From assembly GCF_021018895.1 (NCBI RefSeq), contig NC_079373.1, positions 4,157,501 to 4,221,500 of the forward strand: a stretch of DNA of 64,000 bases, in the 5' to 3' direction. The translations under genes were made by a program, and so were the position numbers. Positions 11,801-26,945 of the stretch are shown in pieces (the first letter of the stretch is position 1; the number at the start of each line of letters is the position of its first letter). Under the pieces are notes generated by a model. It was given only the letters and a program-made list of their open reading frames with translations. It had not been told where the DNA came from and made no database searches. Origin of the DNA: Seriola aureovittata. Lineage: Eukaryota; Chordata; Actinopteri; Carangiformes; Carangidae.

Positions 11801-14479
11801 GTAACACGTGTTATTGATTAATTAGTCATTTTAATTGTCAGATGAGGCAAATAAAACAAATAATAATCAAAATTGTCAAATAAACATAGTATGGTTGGTC
11901 CTAATTATTGTTTTGTTATGTGGAAATGAAATCAATGACTTTTTTGCTATTTCTGGTTCGTTAACTACTGAAACTACGAACATCAACGGAGAGGAATGAT
12001 TGTTTATTTTTATTTTACCACTGCTTCCATACTGTAATTGAACCCGTTTGACCAGCTCCACCACTGTGAGGGCAGCCCAGACAGTCACCACCACCACACA
12101 CTTGACCTTTGTGTAGTGCACGTTCAAGAGCCCAGGACGAGAACTAAATTTCTTCCTCTGGTAGCTTTGCTGTCGTTCATTTTCTTGCAGTGTGAAGTAA
12201 TTGGATGAATGTCGGTTTTCTCCGGCTGTGAAAACAACAACTGCACATTTACTAAACCATTTCCTCGGTTGATTTTTATCTGTATTGTAGTTTGTTTGAG
12301 CTGAGATTGTGTTTAAAACCTGTGGGAAAAACTGCACCTGCCTGCACAAGTCGGTCTATTAGATACTTTCCTCTTGAGGTTAACAGATCTGGAGTTTCAT
12401 TTGATCGGTCTCACTCTTCACCTCCTTCTCTTTCTGTCCTCCAGCTGACTTCCAGCTGGCTCAGCTGCAGGAGAAACTGAGGGAAACAGAGTTGGTGATG
12501 GAGAACATTGTTTCCAACGCCCACCACAGCCCTGACAGGTGGGTGTGTGCCTCTGCTGAGGGATCATCATATCATCAGTTCCCCTCCCTTCGTTAATGCA
12601 ATTCTAACTCATACAATAATGTATTCCACAGCAAAGAATGAGACAAACATGACCCTCCCATAAAGGTCATTTCCTGTTGTTATGTGGGTTGTTTTCAACA
12701 CTTCCATGTGTGACTGGACTGCATATTTAAATCTTATTAGTTTATAAGTTTAAAAATGAATTACTCATTACTATCAGTTACGACAGTATATTTACTTCAA
12801 AATATGAAAGTTTATCTGTTATTTTTTTTACTTTATTCTCACAAATATGAAACAGCTGTGTTAAAGTAGTATTTCTAGAAAAATATAAAAGAAGCTTCTT
12901 GTTAGTTCTAGAGTCCCGGATTTGCCTTCAATTAATCAGTGTATAATTATAGTAAAGAAACGTGGTGTTAAATATGTAAGTTTAACTGTGAGGTAGATCA
13001 GTGGAAACAGTGAGGATAAGCTGCACACGTCATGATGACGAGTGTTGGGTTTTGTGTCTGTGCTGCAGGGTGAAGGGAGTGATGGCCGATCAGGAGGAGA
13101 GCCTGCTGCAGCAGCTGACCGAGATAACCCGGGTGATGCAGGAGGGCCAGCTGGTGGAGGGCATCACGCCAGAGAAGAAAGCCCAGGACAACTGGGAAGG
13201 TACCTGAACACTGCACTACTTTATAATGTTGCATCAACGTAGAATTGCTGTATGTGTAAGGCAGGAATTCTGTTTTAAACTCCACCTCTTACCACCTTCA
13301 GGATCAGACCAGTGTCTCTCAATGTGTCCCATGTCTTTAAAGCAGGAGATGGATCATGTGAACTCTGTTTCTGCTTGTTGGTTCGTTTAGTGATTTTGGT
13401 CAAATTCACCATTTAATAGTAAACTGGAAAAAATCTAGTCGAGGAAATGATAAACACTGAAGGCAAAATAATGTGTTGTGGAATAATTTATGTATCTCAA
13501 ACAACTTTCATGTCTCTGTAAAGTTAATTTTAATCACATTGTGCTGACAGGAAATCAATCTGATATCTTAGTTTAGGAGTTTACATAAAGACTAATATAA
13601 ACTACAAAGTCATAATGTGACACAGAAGAGTGTCCCAGCTCATTCTTGTCATTTCTGTAGGTCCTTGAAATGTTCCTCATTGGTTCCTCATTCCATCATT
13701 GGTTTATCATAGTGATTGTCCTTAATATGAGAAACAAAAGAAGAATCATTTTCTTTCAAAACACTTTAAAATATTATTTATTTTTATATATATATATAAT
13801 TACACTTTTTCACCAACATTGTTCTGTTTTGCAAATGATTTGTCGGCCCACTTGAATACCTCTGCAGCCCTGGTCGGGAACGATACATGGATAAGGTAAT
13901 ACATAGATAGGTAGGTCAGTGAAGGTGCAGCATCATGGTTGTTGAATAAATGACTCATGAAATTTCTCGACACTCACAGATTATCCTGAGCAACCTCATC
14001 AGTACTGGCAACAGTCCCGCTGCAGTTGTCAGCACAATCAGCCGCACCACAGTCCACAGACGGAGGCCGAGGCTGAGAGGACTGAGGCCGACGGAGCCAA
14101 CCTGGTGGAAGACATTCCTGCTGAGGATGTGACAGGTGGAGGAAAACCTGAGGAGGCCGAGGATCTGAGCACAGACGCTGTGAGAGAGTCCGACTTTACA
14201 GCAGCGAGCGAAGAAGACATGAGGTCAGGGAGCGATTTAGGTGTAAACGAGGGCGCGCACCTACACGAACACAAGGAGGGAGGGGGTAAAATCGATCTGG
14301 GTGTCCCAGAGGAGGACCTGGCCGGAGTCCTGAAGGAGCTGGAGCTCACACTGAAGATGACGTCCATGATGGAGCAGGAGAAGATGGAGGACCTGACCCG
14401 GCCCGTGGAGACAGAACCTGCCCAGAGCCAGGTCAGACGGAGGAACAAGAGGAGGAGAGCAAAGAAGGCCGCTCACTGA
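8893..14479 (+). CDS. ric3: RIC3 acetylcholine receptor chaperone, complete six-exon gene
   Basis: ER membrane chaperone that promotes assembly and surface delivery of nicotinic acetylcholine receptors. Exons: 8893-9013, 10093-10319, 11436-11514, 12445-12538, 13069-13199, 13980-14479. All have AG/GT borders and they join in frame to 383 residues. The first ATG is followed by a second ATG two codons later. A first hydrophobic segment lies at about residues 8-27. RPEG-GRFPPMVH follows, then a Gly-rich linker, then a second membrane segment at about 98-115 (IIPVYGFGILLYILYILF). A coiled coil covers about 144-195 (FQLAQLQEKLRETE and LLQQLTEITRVMQEG). The join after NWE gives DYPE, matching the family's WEGYPE. 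The long last exon is acidic and ends in a basic stretch (RRRNKRRRAKKAAH). The coiled-coil and membrane segments are conserved; the tail is divergent, as usual in this family. Confidence 0.95.
9203..9218 (+). promoter_or_regulatory. Candidate CTCF site in ric3 intron 1
   Basis: CTGAAGAGGGCGCTAA resembles the CTCF core in + orientation. It lies about 480 bases from the oppositely oriented site upstream of ric3. Motif evidence only. Confidence 0.35.
10889..11192. mobile_element. hAT-like MITE in ric3 intron 2
   Basis: Starts TAGGGCTGCAACTAA and ends GCTGCAGCTCTA, an imperfect inverted repeat. The interior matches the common fish family (ATGTCAGAAAATTGTGGAAAA, CCCAGAGCCCAAAG, TTTTGTCCA). The target duplication is not clear. 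A second copy of the family lies at 57.7 kb. Confidence 0.7.
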
Positions 14480-15359
14480 CTCTGACATGACGCGTATAAA
14501 CTGGAGCCTGGTGTTTGTGAGGACGGCTCCTTTTTTTAAATCTGTTCCCATCAGATGGGCAGTAGCATGAGCAGCTTTATTTATCTTTACTTGAAGTGAA
14601 TAAGTGAGCGATGTGTGAACAGGGCACAGCTTTCATCATTAATATCAGCTTTATTTACTGGCTTAGAAAGGAATACATTTATGGTCTTAAACCTTCGAAA
14701 TATACTCAACATGTTTCTTTGGAAAAACAAGGGTCTAATTTTTTTAATGATCTCAGTCAAATATGATAGAAGTCTGCACAAGATAGAAGTTCGTATTTTT
14801 TCATTTAATTTAAACCAACAAGTGCAGACAGGATTTCTTCAGGTCCAGATTTTATGTAAAAAAAAAGAAAAGAAAATGTTGACAACCAGTATCTTGAAGT
14901 GCTGCTGGCTGGGAACAACCCAGTGTTTATATGTCAGGGAAGTGTTGTAGTGTGTGTACTTTTCATACTTGATTTCTCAAAGCCTTTATCTGAGCAAGCA
15001 TCAGTTTCTTTTCCTGTAAAATGACCTAAAACTATTGCGTTTCAGATCTCTTGCATTAAAGGTGGTCATACGATTTATAAATGAATAGAAAACGAGACTG
15101 AATCGGGCCAATTCAAAACACACTTGTTCTGCAGATTGATACGTTTTGGAAACACCAGGAATAAGTCATTTTAGCTCAGATCAGGACATGTTTTTCTGGG
15201 CAGGAATTATGCAGCTGATGAAAACTTAGTTGGCAACAAAACCAACACCAATCATTATTGAGGGGTTGTTCTTTTATCCACTGTTTGTTCATGTGTTGAA
15301 CTAAACTCTCTGCGGATAAGTCACTGGTTTCAGTTTAACACCTTTATATGTGAATAGAC

Positions 15360-15365
15360 AATAAA
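15360..15365 (+). terminator. ric3: Candidate ric3 poly(A) signal
   Basis: AATAAA 881 bases after the ric3 stop codon. The intervening DNA is AT-rich and has no coding signal, consistent with a 3' UTR. Confidence 0.5.
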
Positions 15366-16391
15366 TGCACTGCAGAAAACGGGACAATGTATACGGGGCA
15401 TTAATAGTGTCCCCTCTGTCTTCTAGAGAAACAGTGTTTGTGCTGGAGAAAATGTGTCCTCTGTACCAACAATGTTTTAAGTGTTTAACAAACCTGCTGT
15501 CTTCAACTCTAAATGATTTAAATATTTTTACTTTTATAAAACTTATTTATTTATGAACTGTTCAGAAAAGCACCTGAGAATACGAATCAGTGATTAAAAT
15601 ACTGTGAATGAAATTTTCTGGGCCCTCTGGTTTCTCCAGTTTCAAGACTTAAAGTCATAATCTGTAACTTTTCCACATTAAAAAGTCTAAAAATGACTTG
15701 ACCTATGTTCTATATGTTGTCGAGTTGTGTTCTTACATTATCCCAAATGCTTTCATCAATTCTCAAACCAGAAAAATCTGTCATTTTAATCATGGCAATA
15801 CTCTGTGTCATTTGGTCGCCTGTCAGTGACATCATATCCTGGATGTGCATGCGTTGGTGTTGTGGTTTCCTGCCAGAAGCTCAAAATGTACTTTTATCTA
15901 GTTTTAAGCCACATTTTTAAGATATAGTTTTTACACCTTTGTCGTTTTCAACTATATATTTTAACCTGATGAAGGATTTTAGTCATTGGACGACTGGATC
16001 TTACTTTATCAGAGAGCTGAGTTAAAGTTAGACAGCTCAGCTCCCAGCCACCATGTCCGCTGAGCTGCGTCAGTCAATCACTGAGTTTTAACATGAAACT
16101 GCTGTATTTGTTGTTTCTAGTGGTTTTAATCCCCTGGTCTGTTTGTTATGGAGAGGAAGACACCTCTCTGGATAATTCTGTGCTTTTAAAGTTTGATGTA
16201 CTTTACTTTAAATTGTCACAAGATAAAAACTGTAAACAAGCCGTGTCAGACTTTTGAAACTCCATTTTTATTATTTTGTTAACTGCAGATCTGATCTTTT
16301 AGATACTGAAAAAGATTCTGCTGTAAGACTCGATGTAGGTCAGATAAATATGGAATGAAATGAAATGCAGCAGCACAATTCAAAAAAAGAG

Positions 16392-16397
16392 TTTATT
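16392..16397 (-). terminator. psma1: Candidate psma1 poly(A) signal
   Basis: TTTATT on the + strand, i.e. AATAAA on the minus strand, 188 bases past the psma1 stop codon. This places the psma1 and ric3 3' ends about 1 kb apart. Confidence 0.65.
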
Positions 16398-16584
16398 ACT
16401 TGTATAATGGACTTTACTCATACAAAAGCAACATCACACTGGTTGATGTCAGCAGAGAATATTTTGGATATTTGGAACAGTTTAGCAAGTGGCACATCAG
16501 AAAAACAACTTTCCCCTCTAAGAATTACTCTGGTGAGTTGCAGTTAAGTGTCAGGTTGGTCTGGGATCTGCAGGAATCGCTGCC

Positions 16585-20876
<4,292 letters not shown>

Positions 20877-21675
20877 CTCTGCTTTTAAATGTGTCGTCTC
20901 TCTCTGCCGGTGCTCTAATCCTGACTTGATTTATTTTCCTGGACGCGACGTCAGTGAAAATAGTAGAGCCCCGATTTTGAAATCATCGATTGAGTAAAGG
21001 GGCGACTGGCTGTGCTATTTTATCCCATTCATTTTAAAAGCGAAATGACGAAAACGGTCACAATTATCAGTAAAGAAGACATAAAAAGGCCAAATATATA
21101 TTTTAAAACTGATTTTCACCTCGAATAAAAGGTACATAATCAATGATTTTAGAGCTTGACTTTAGATTTTTTTTTTCTGGATAATTTTAGAATGAACAGT
21201 TTTACGTATTTACACGTTGTGGCATTATAATTTAATATCTAATAATACAATGTCAATTTTACAGTCAATAGTTTCAACATTTTCTTTGCAGGGACTAAAA
21301 CTGCAAACAATGAAAAACAGGTTTAATATTAGCAGCTGAATTAAGTGCTCTATGTACATTATGTGGAGATATGAGACAGAATTAGATCTTAATCTTAATC
21401 TTTTAGTCACTTCTCAAAACTTTATGTGTTTTATCATTGTTGTTTTTACAGTTTTATCTTATCTTATTGCTGGGTATTTTATTACATTTTATTTTTGTGT
21501 TATTTATAAATGAATGATTATTGCAGTCCTTAAATGTCAATTATGTAAAGCACTTTCTAACTTTGTTTTGAAAAGTGCTGTAAAAATAAAGTTTTAAGTA
21601 ATTTACTTCCTGTATCTGTTAACGTCCTTCTTTTTTTCTGGTCTGCTCTGCACTGAGTCACAGTGTTTTTGTCTG

Positions 21676-21693
21676 AACACTAGGTGGCAGCAG
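21676..21693 (+). promoter_or_regulatory. Candidate CTCF site 5' of psma1
   Basis: ACACTAGGTGGCAGCAG fits the CTCF core (CCANNAGGTGGCAG type) well. It lies about 800 bases upstream of the psma1 start, between psma1 and the gene-poor region leading to calca, so it could mark a domain border. Motif evidence only. Confidence 0.5.
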
Positions 21694-23104
21694 TATATAG
21701 CAGCAGCAGCAGTGTATTAGAAGAAGACAGTGTGGGTGCTTCACTGGGTTGTGAACATGGTCAAAGAGCACAAATTCCTTACTGCTGTTTCTGCCATTTT
21801 TTCCACACATAAAAACTTCCAGAAGACAGAGGAAAAAATTGTCCTGTAGACGACAATGGTGGGTGTTTTACATGCTTGTTTGCAGACTTTTCTTACCATG
21901 TCTGCAAGCATGTGTCAGTTATGGAGAGGTCAGTCTACTTTAGATAATGAAAATCCCGTAATGGCAGATTTACACTGCAATGATGCAGGTCCACATTCAC
22001 TTTAACTGAGTTTAGATCAGTTCATTTTGAATTACGTTTATGTTTTGATTTCAGCTTACACAGTAATACGGTAAAACCGATTTTGTAAGAGTGCAACAGT
22101 TCGATGTTAAGTCACCGGTACATAAATTAAAGATAAATGACAACAAACTGGACTTTATTGGGCCCAAAATGAAATTTTTAGCGTAGTCCGTGATACAGTG
22201 TCCTCCTTATAATGTCATACTAAACTAATTCAGTAACTGAACATACTGATAGATAAATAAATAAACTGAATAAAATTAAGCATGTACTCAAGATAAGGTT
22301 TGTGAAAACTCACAAGCACAAGGAAGTTCATGTGCTGTCTGCTTCTTTAAATGCCACCCATCTTAATAATTCACATATGTTATTTCTGTGCCACAGAACA
22401 CTTCAGTCAATACTTCTCATCCACTGTGCTTTTCTAAAAGACAGGACAGGAGAGGTAAACATATGACCTTTAAACTGGACTGAAAGATATGCTCTGCTGC
22501 GTCGACGCTGAGCTGGACTGTGTAGTTGGTGTGGAAACAAAATTAGGTTTAAAACCTGGTTTATGTACAGTAAGCTCATTTCAGTGTGACATGCCACAGT
22601 TTGACAAAGTCAGCAGCTTATTTATTATCTATGAAGCAGCCGCTGATGCTTCCTCGATCTGATGGGATTTTTTTATTCTTGATTTCTTTCTTTAGGAAAC
22701 TGTCACCAACTAAAAGCGTAAAAGCTGGTTGATCTGTCTTATCTGCAGAAATAAATGTAGATTAAATGTAAGGAAAAATGAATTCTTAAAATAGGCAGAA
22801 CTCCCCTCCAACTCAGTTAATTGTGAGACTTTGAATTGCTGTGTCTTTTTAAAGACAATATCTATTTATTAACAAAAGATCACAATAAAATATCCTATTG
22901 GAATATTGCAGTGACACCATGCAATGAGGCTACTACACTGTGTATGTATCACTTGATGAGTATCAGAGAAATGAAAAGTCCTGTATGGAAAATTGCAATA
23001 ATTGTGGCAGAATTTGCAGGTCAGTAAATGAGAGGAAATCCTCATGGATTCAGTGTTTGTATTGGATTTTAGCTTCTTAAAGCTTCTATCGGTTTGCTGT
23101 GAAG

Positions 23105-23410
23105 CAGTGCTTCTTAATGTTTTTCCCATGTGACCTTTTAAAAAACGAAGCAATGCTCAGTTGCCACCCCCCTTCCTTCACGGTCGCATCTGTCTACCAG
23201 CTGTAACCAGTTCAGCTGAAGACATTTTTTTTCAAAACTCATTTTGTTCCTGAAAAAAGTAAAATTACAAGAAACAACAAAGACTTTTAGCAACATCTGA
23301 AAAAAGAAGCATAACTTTGTTTGTTTTTTTTCTCCTTTCCTCATCTGTTAATCATCTAATGACCCCTTTATTTGTGTGTCCCGTTGTTGGGCCCAGGCTG
23401 GGAACCTCTG
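23105..23410. mobile_element. hAT-like MITE with 8-bp target duplication
   Basis: Begins CAGTGCTTCTTAA and ends GCTGGGAACCTCTG, an imperfect inverted repeat of the CAGTGGTTCCCA type. The interior has the typical TGACCTTTTAAAAAACGAAGCA and ATGACCCCTTTA. The flanks CTGTGAAG and CTGCAAAG match at 6 of 8. Confidence 0.7.
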
Positions 23411-24503
23411 CTGCAAAGTTATTATTATAATACACTCTAATCCAATGATTCATGCAAACCATCAATAAATACTCTTAATGGCAGTCTACCTACTGAATCC
23501 TAATAGGAGAATGACTGAGTTGTTGCAGTTACAGTTTCTGTCAGGAGAACAGATGATGTCTTTTAATGGTTCTGGAGCTCTAGTCTTTTTATGAGGGATG
23601 TTATATGATTGTGGAGCAACTCTACAGGTGCATAACTGCCGACAGGTGTGGGGCAGCCATGCTTCAACATGTACAGGCCTATATCCTCGATGACTCGACA
23701 AATTCTCGGTCGTCTTGAAGTGTTTTTTTTTTCTTAAGGGATTCTGTCACTTTCCGTGGTGCAGTCAGAGAAATGCCCACTGATGGCCTCATCCTCTCTG
23801 TGTCTTCTCTGAGCTTGGCCATTGCTCGCCTTTTTTTTTTTCTTTGTTAATGATATCTGATGTACCCTTGATCCAGGAGGAGGGGGGAGATGAATTAGTA
23901 GGGCTGTGCTGACGAGCTCTCCTCCCCTGCCAAGGCAGCGGCAGCACAGCGGCGGCGGCGGCCATTACATCAGCGCGCCAACCTCCTCCTTTGTGATTGA
24001 GATTGTAGGAGCTGTGCTGAGCTCAGCATGTTTTTTTTTTTTTTTTTCCTGGGGGCCTCATTTAACTCTGCCAAACGGCCCCCCGTTTAATTTTTCAAAT
24101 GGAGAGCAGCCTGAGTCACTCTGTGATGGGTCCAAGCCACACTGTGGACCCTGCTCTCGCACGTGGTGGCGGGGGAGAGGGAGCCTGAGGTGTTTTAAAG
24201 AGTAGACGAGTGTGAGTGCACCCATTCCTCTACCCATTCATGGTTTCAGTTTGTTTTAATCACACGGCCAGAGTGTGATCCCCTGCCTTTTAGACAATGA
24301 AACAACTTATATTTGATTGAAAAAATAATATCTATTTTTACATGTGTCTAATCAGCAAAGATTCTTTATTTTTACTTTGAGCTGCTGCTTCATGAATGAC
24401 CACAACACATCAACAACGTACACCTGAGAATATATTGACCTGATACAGAATTAATTGTGCATCCTGAGTGGCTTAAAATCCCACAAGTCCCATCCCCTTG
24501 TTG

Positions 24504-24513
24504 CTAAAAATAG
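24504..24513 (+). promoter_or_regulatory. Candidate MEF2 site in a non-repetitive stretch
   Basis: CTAAAAATAG is a perfect MEF2 consensus (YTAWWWWTAR). It sits inside a 190-bp unique-looking segment (24470-24660) with no coding potential. Motif evidence only. Confidence 0.4.
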
Positions 24514-26454
24514 GTCAGCGACGAGTTTTAGCCTGGAAAATGACTGGACTAATGGGAAGGGAAGGTGGCAGCTCTGCCAAGGTTGCATTAAGCTGGCAGC
24601 TGTCCTATAACAAGATGGGTCAGGGGTCAGCAGCCGCGCAGCAAACGGAGGAGAGCCACCTCAGAGCCCCTCCCCTCCAGAAGTTTAATGAGTGTGAATA
24701 CTGTATGTTGTCACTGACTTCCATATTTCTTACAGCAAAAAAAGCCAGAACATACATGTGAGAGAGGAGGTTCACTGTCGTCAGTTTCCTGGTGTTGACG
24801 AAAGTGCCTATGCAGCATTTCAGTGACAATAGCTGAACACGCTTTTTCTGGCTCAAAAAGAAATGCAGTACATTGTGTAGCACTTAATAATATCAGCAGC
24901 TAAATAGATAGTCTCTTTGCTCAGTCTATGGACGTAAGAATAGACAGGTAACAGGTATCAAGCCACACGTTCGGTGTCTCTAGAATAATTCATACCACAG
25001 AACCTAGTTCACTTTAAACCACCTGCTGCCAGCAAGCCCCCACATACATACATACTGGCTTTTAAGTCATGCACATTGTCGGCTAACAGAAATCGTGCTG
25101 CTGTGAAATGAAAAGTGATGGCCTAATATACTCTTCATTGTAAGAAGGAAATGTGGTCCTGGAAGAAGTTGATTAACAGTAATTAGAATTTTCCTATCCA
25201 TCATTTTCATTGTTTTAATGCCAGGAAATGGAGCCACATCAGTGCGCAAGAACCAGAATCCATCATTTTAATGCTCCGACTGCATCTTGACCACAGAGCA
25301 CAAGTTTTCAGACTTTCTCAGGAGATTGCACTGGTGCTATAGGGGTCACAGTTTTTAACACATTCACATGCAAATATTGTTCAGTAAGTCTTTTGTTCAA
25401 TGATTTGTTCAGCATGCATTGGCAATGGGCCGGACAGAAGTTTTAGAAGAACAATAAATTCTGTTGGCTGCTCTTTACAGTTTTGCCTCTGCGACCTCTG
25501 AGATGAGGACTGACTCAGCTGCAGGGAAACCCCTCTGCCTCTCAGCGTTGCATCTGTAAAACTGGAATATAAGATTCCACAGACTCCCACAATTTGTTGG
25601 TTATTTGTTTACAGTATGGTTAAGTGTGATGTAGACCTCATGGGAAATACAGGCCCATGCCTCTAGAAGAACCTCTAGCCTTTCTGCTTCTGATTGTGCT
25701 TTCTGTGTAAGTGAAAGGGACAAAATCCACTGATCACATTTTGTGTATTCCAAAGATTATCTGGGGTTAATATGAAGCTTTACAACTCTGTGTTAGACAA
25801 ATCATGTTACTCGAGTTACAGCCTTTTCACTACAAACTCCCTCTTTTTGTTAATATGCCTTGACTGCAGCTCAGCATGGAAGCACTGAGTTTTATACTCA
25901 GATGATTTTATCTTGGGAGACACTCAACTAACCCTCATCTGACCCATTCATATGGTTGAATACTCATATTAGCTTCAGTTGAACTTTGCAGATGTATTTG
26001 TGCACTAATTGAGGATTGTGGATTTGGTCTTTCGTCACTTACATGGGCAGAGTATTAATGGGGAATCCTGTAATGTCTAGTTTGAACAGGAAGGATGATT
26101 ACAGCAAGCAAAACTCATTTCAGTGTCCACGCAGTCACCTGAATATTTTTATTCGACACACATGACAAACAGAACCTCCATTAAACCGCACTAACAGCAT
26201 GTCTCGTTTGTCATTGGTTCATTAGTTTTACAATTTAATGTTTTAATCTTGATTACCACAAAATGTCACACATTCATCTCCAGAGGATAATAAAGACTTT
26301 AATGAATTTTCAACTGGTAACATCAACAGGTCAGAATTTACACTTTTCCAACACTTGAATTCACAACATACGTTAAACTGAAGAAGAAATGCCCATTTTT
26401 TTATAGCTGTATTTTGTGCTGAACACTTTTTAAAAAAATGTTCAGTTAGCGGAG

Positions 26455-26570
26455 AGAGAGAGAGGGGATGATATGGAGGAGAGGGCCCAAGCTGGATTCA
26501 AACCCAGGTACTGCAGCAAGGACTCAGCCTTAATATATGGTACACTCATAACCAGGTGATAACTCTGTGC
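26455..26570 (-). repeat. Degenerate tRNA-derived SINE
   Basis: The minus strand shows a B-box-like GGTTTGAATCC (26494-26504), followed by a C/T-rich body (CCCCTCTCTCTC). It is related in layout to the SINE near 3.5 kb but more decayed. Ends are approximate. Confidence 0.5.
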
Positions 26571-26664
26571 TTAACATGGTGGCACTTAGCTTTAGATGTA
26601 CCCAAAATACTATAATAATGTTATAATTCTAACAGGATAACAAGCTAACAGGCTAACATGCTAG

Positions 26665-26945
26665 TGTAAGGAAGCAGCCACTAATCAGAAGGTCGTGGTT
26701 TGATTCCCGGCTCCTCCATTTTGCATTTCGAAGGGTCCTTGGGCGACATACTGAACCCTCAATCGCCCCTGATGTATCATCTGTGTGTGAATGCGTGTGT
26801 ATGATAGAAAAGCACTTATAGGGAAAAGCACTGTATGAATGTGTGTGTGTGTGTGTGTGAATGGGTGAATGTAGCTTCCATTGTAAAGCACTCTGAGCAG
26901 TCAATAAGACTAGAAAAGCGTTATTTAAATGCCGTCCATTCACCG
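26665..26945 (+). repeat. Percomorph tRNA-SINE family with GTGTGTGAATG internal repeat
   Basis: Contains a B-box-like GGTTTGATTCC, then GTCCTTGGGCGACATACTGAACCC, ATCGCCCCTGATG, a TG tract, GTGAATGGGTGAATGTAGC, and the tail ACTAGAAAAGCGTTATTTAAATGC. This is a recognisable high-copy fish repeat. A second, deleted copy lies near 56.1 kb. Confidence 0.75.

Noticed and set aside
13869..13895. Small AG/GT-bounded block (CCCTGGTCGGGAACG...) between the last two ric3 exons
   Set aside because: Including it shifts the frame and brings an early stop. Joining 13199 directly to 13980 gives WEDYPE, matching the family.
14038..14448. 136-codon minus strand frame
   Set aside because: It is the antisense of the last ric3 coding exon. 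The + strand carries the recognised product.
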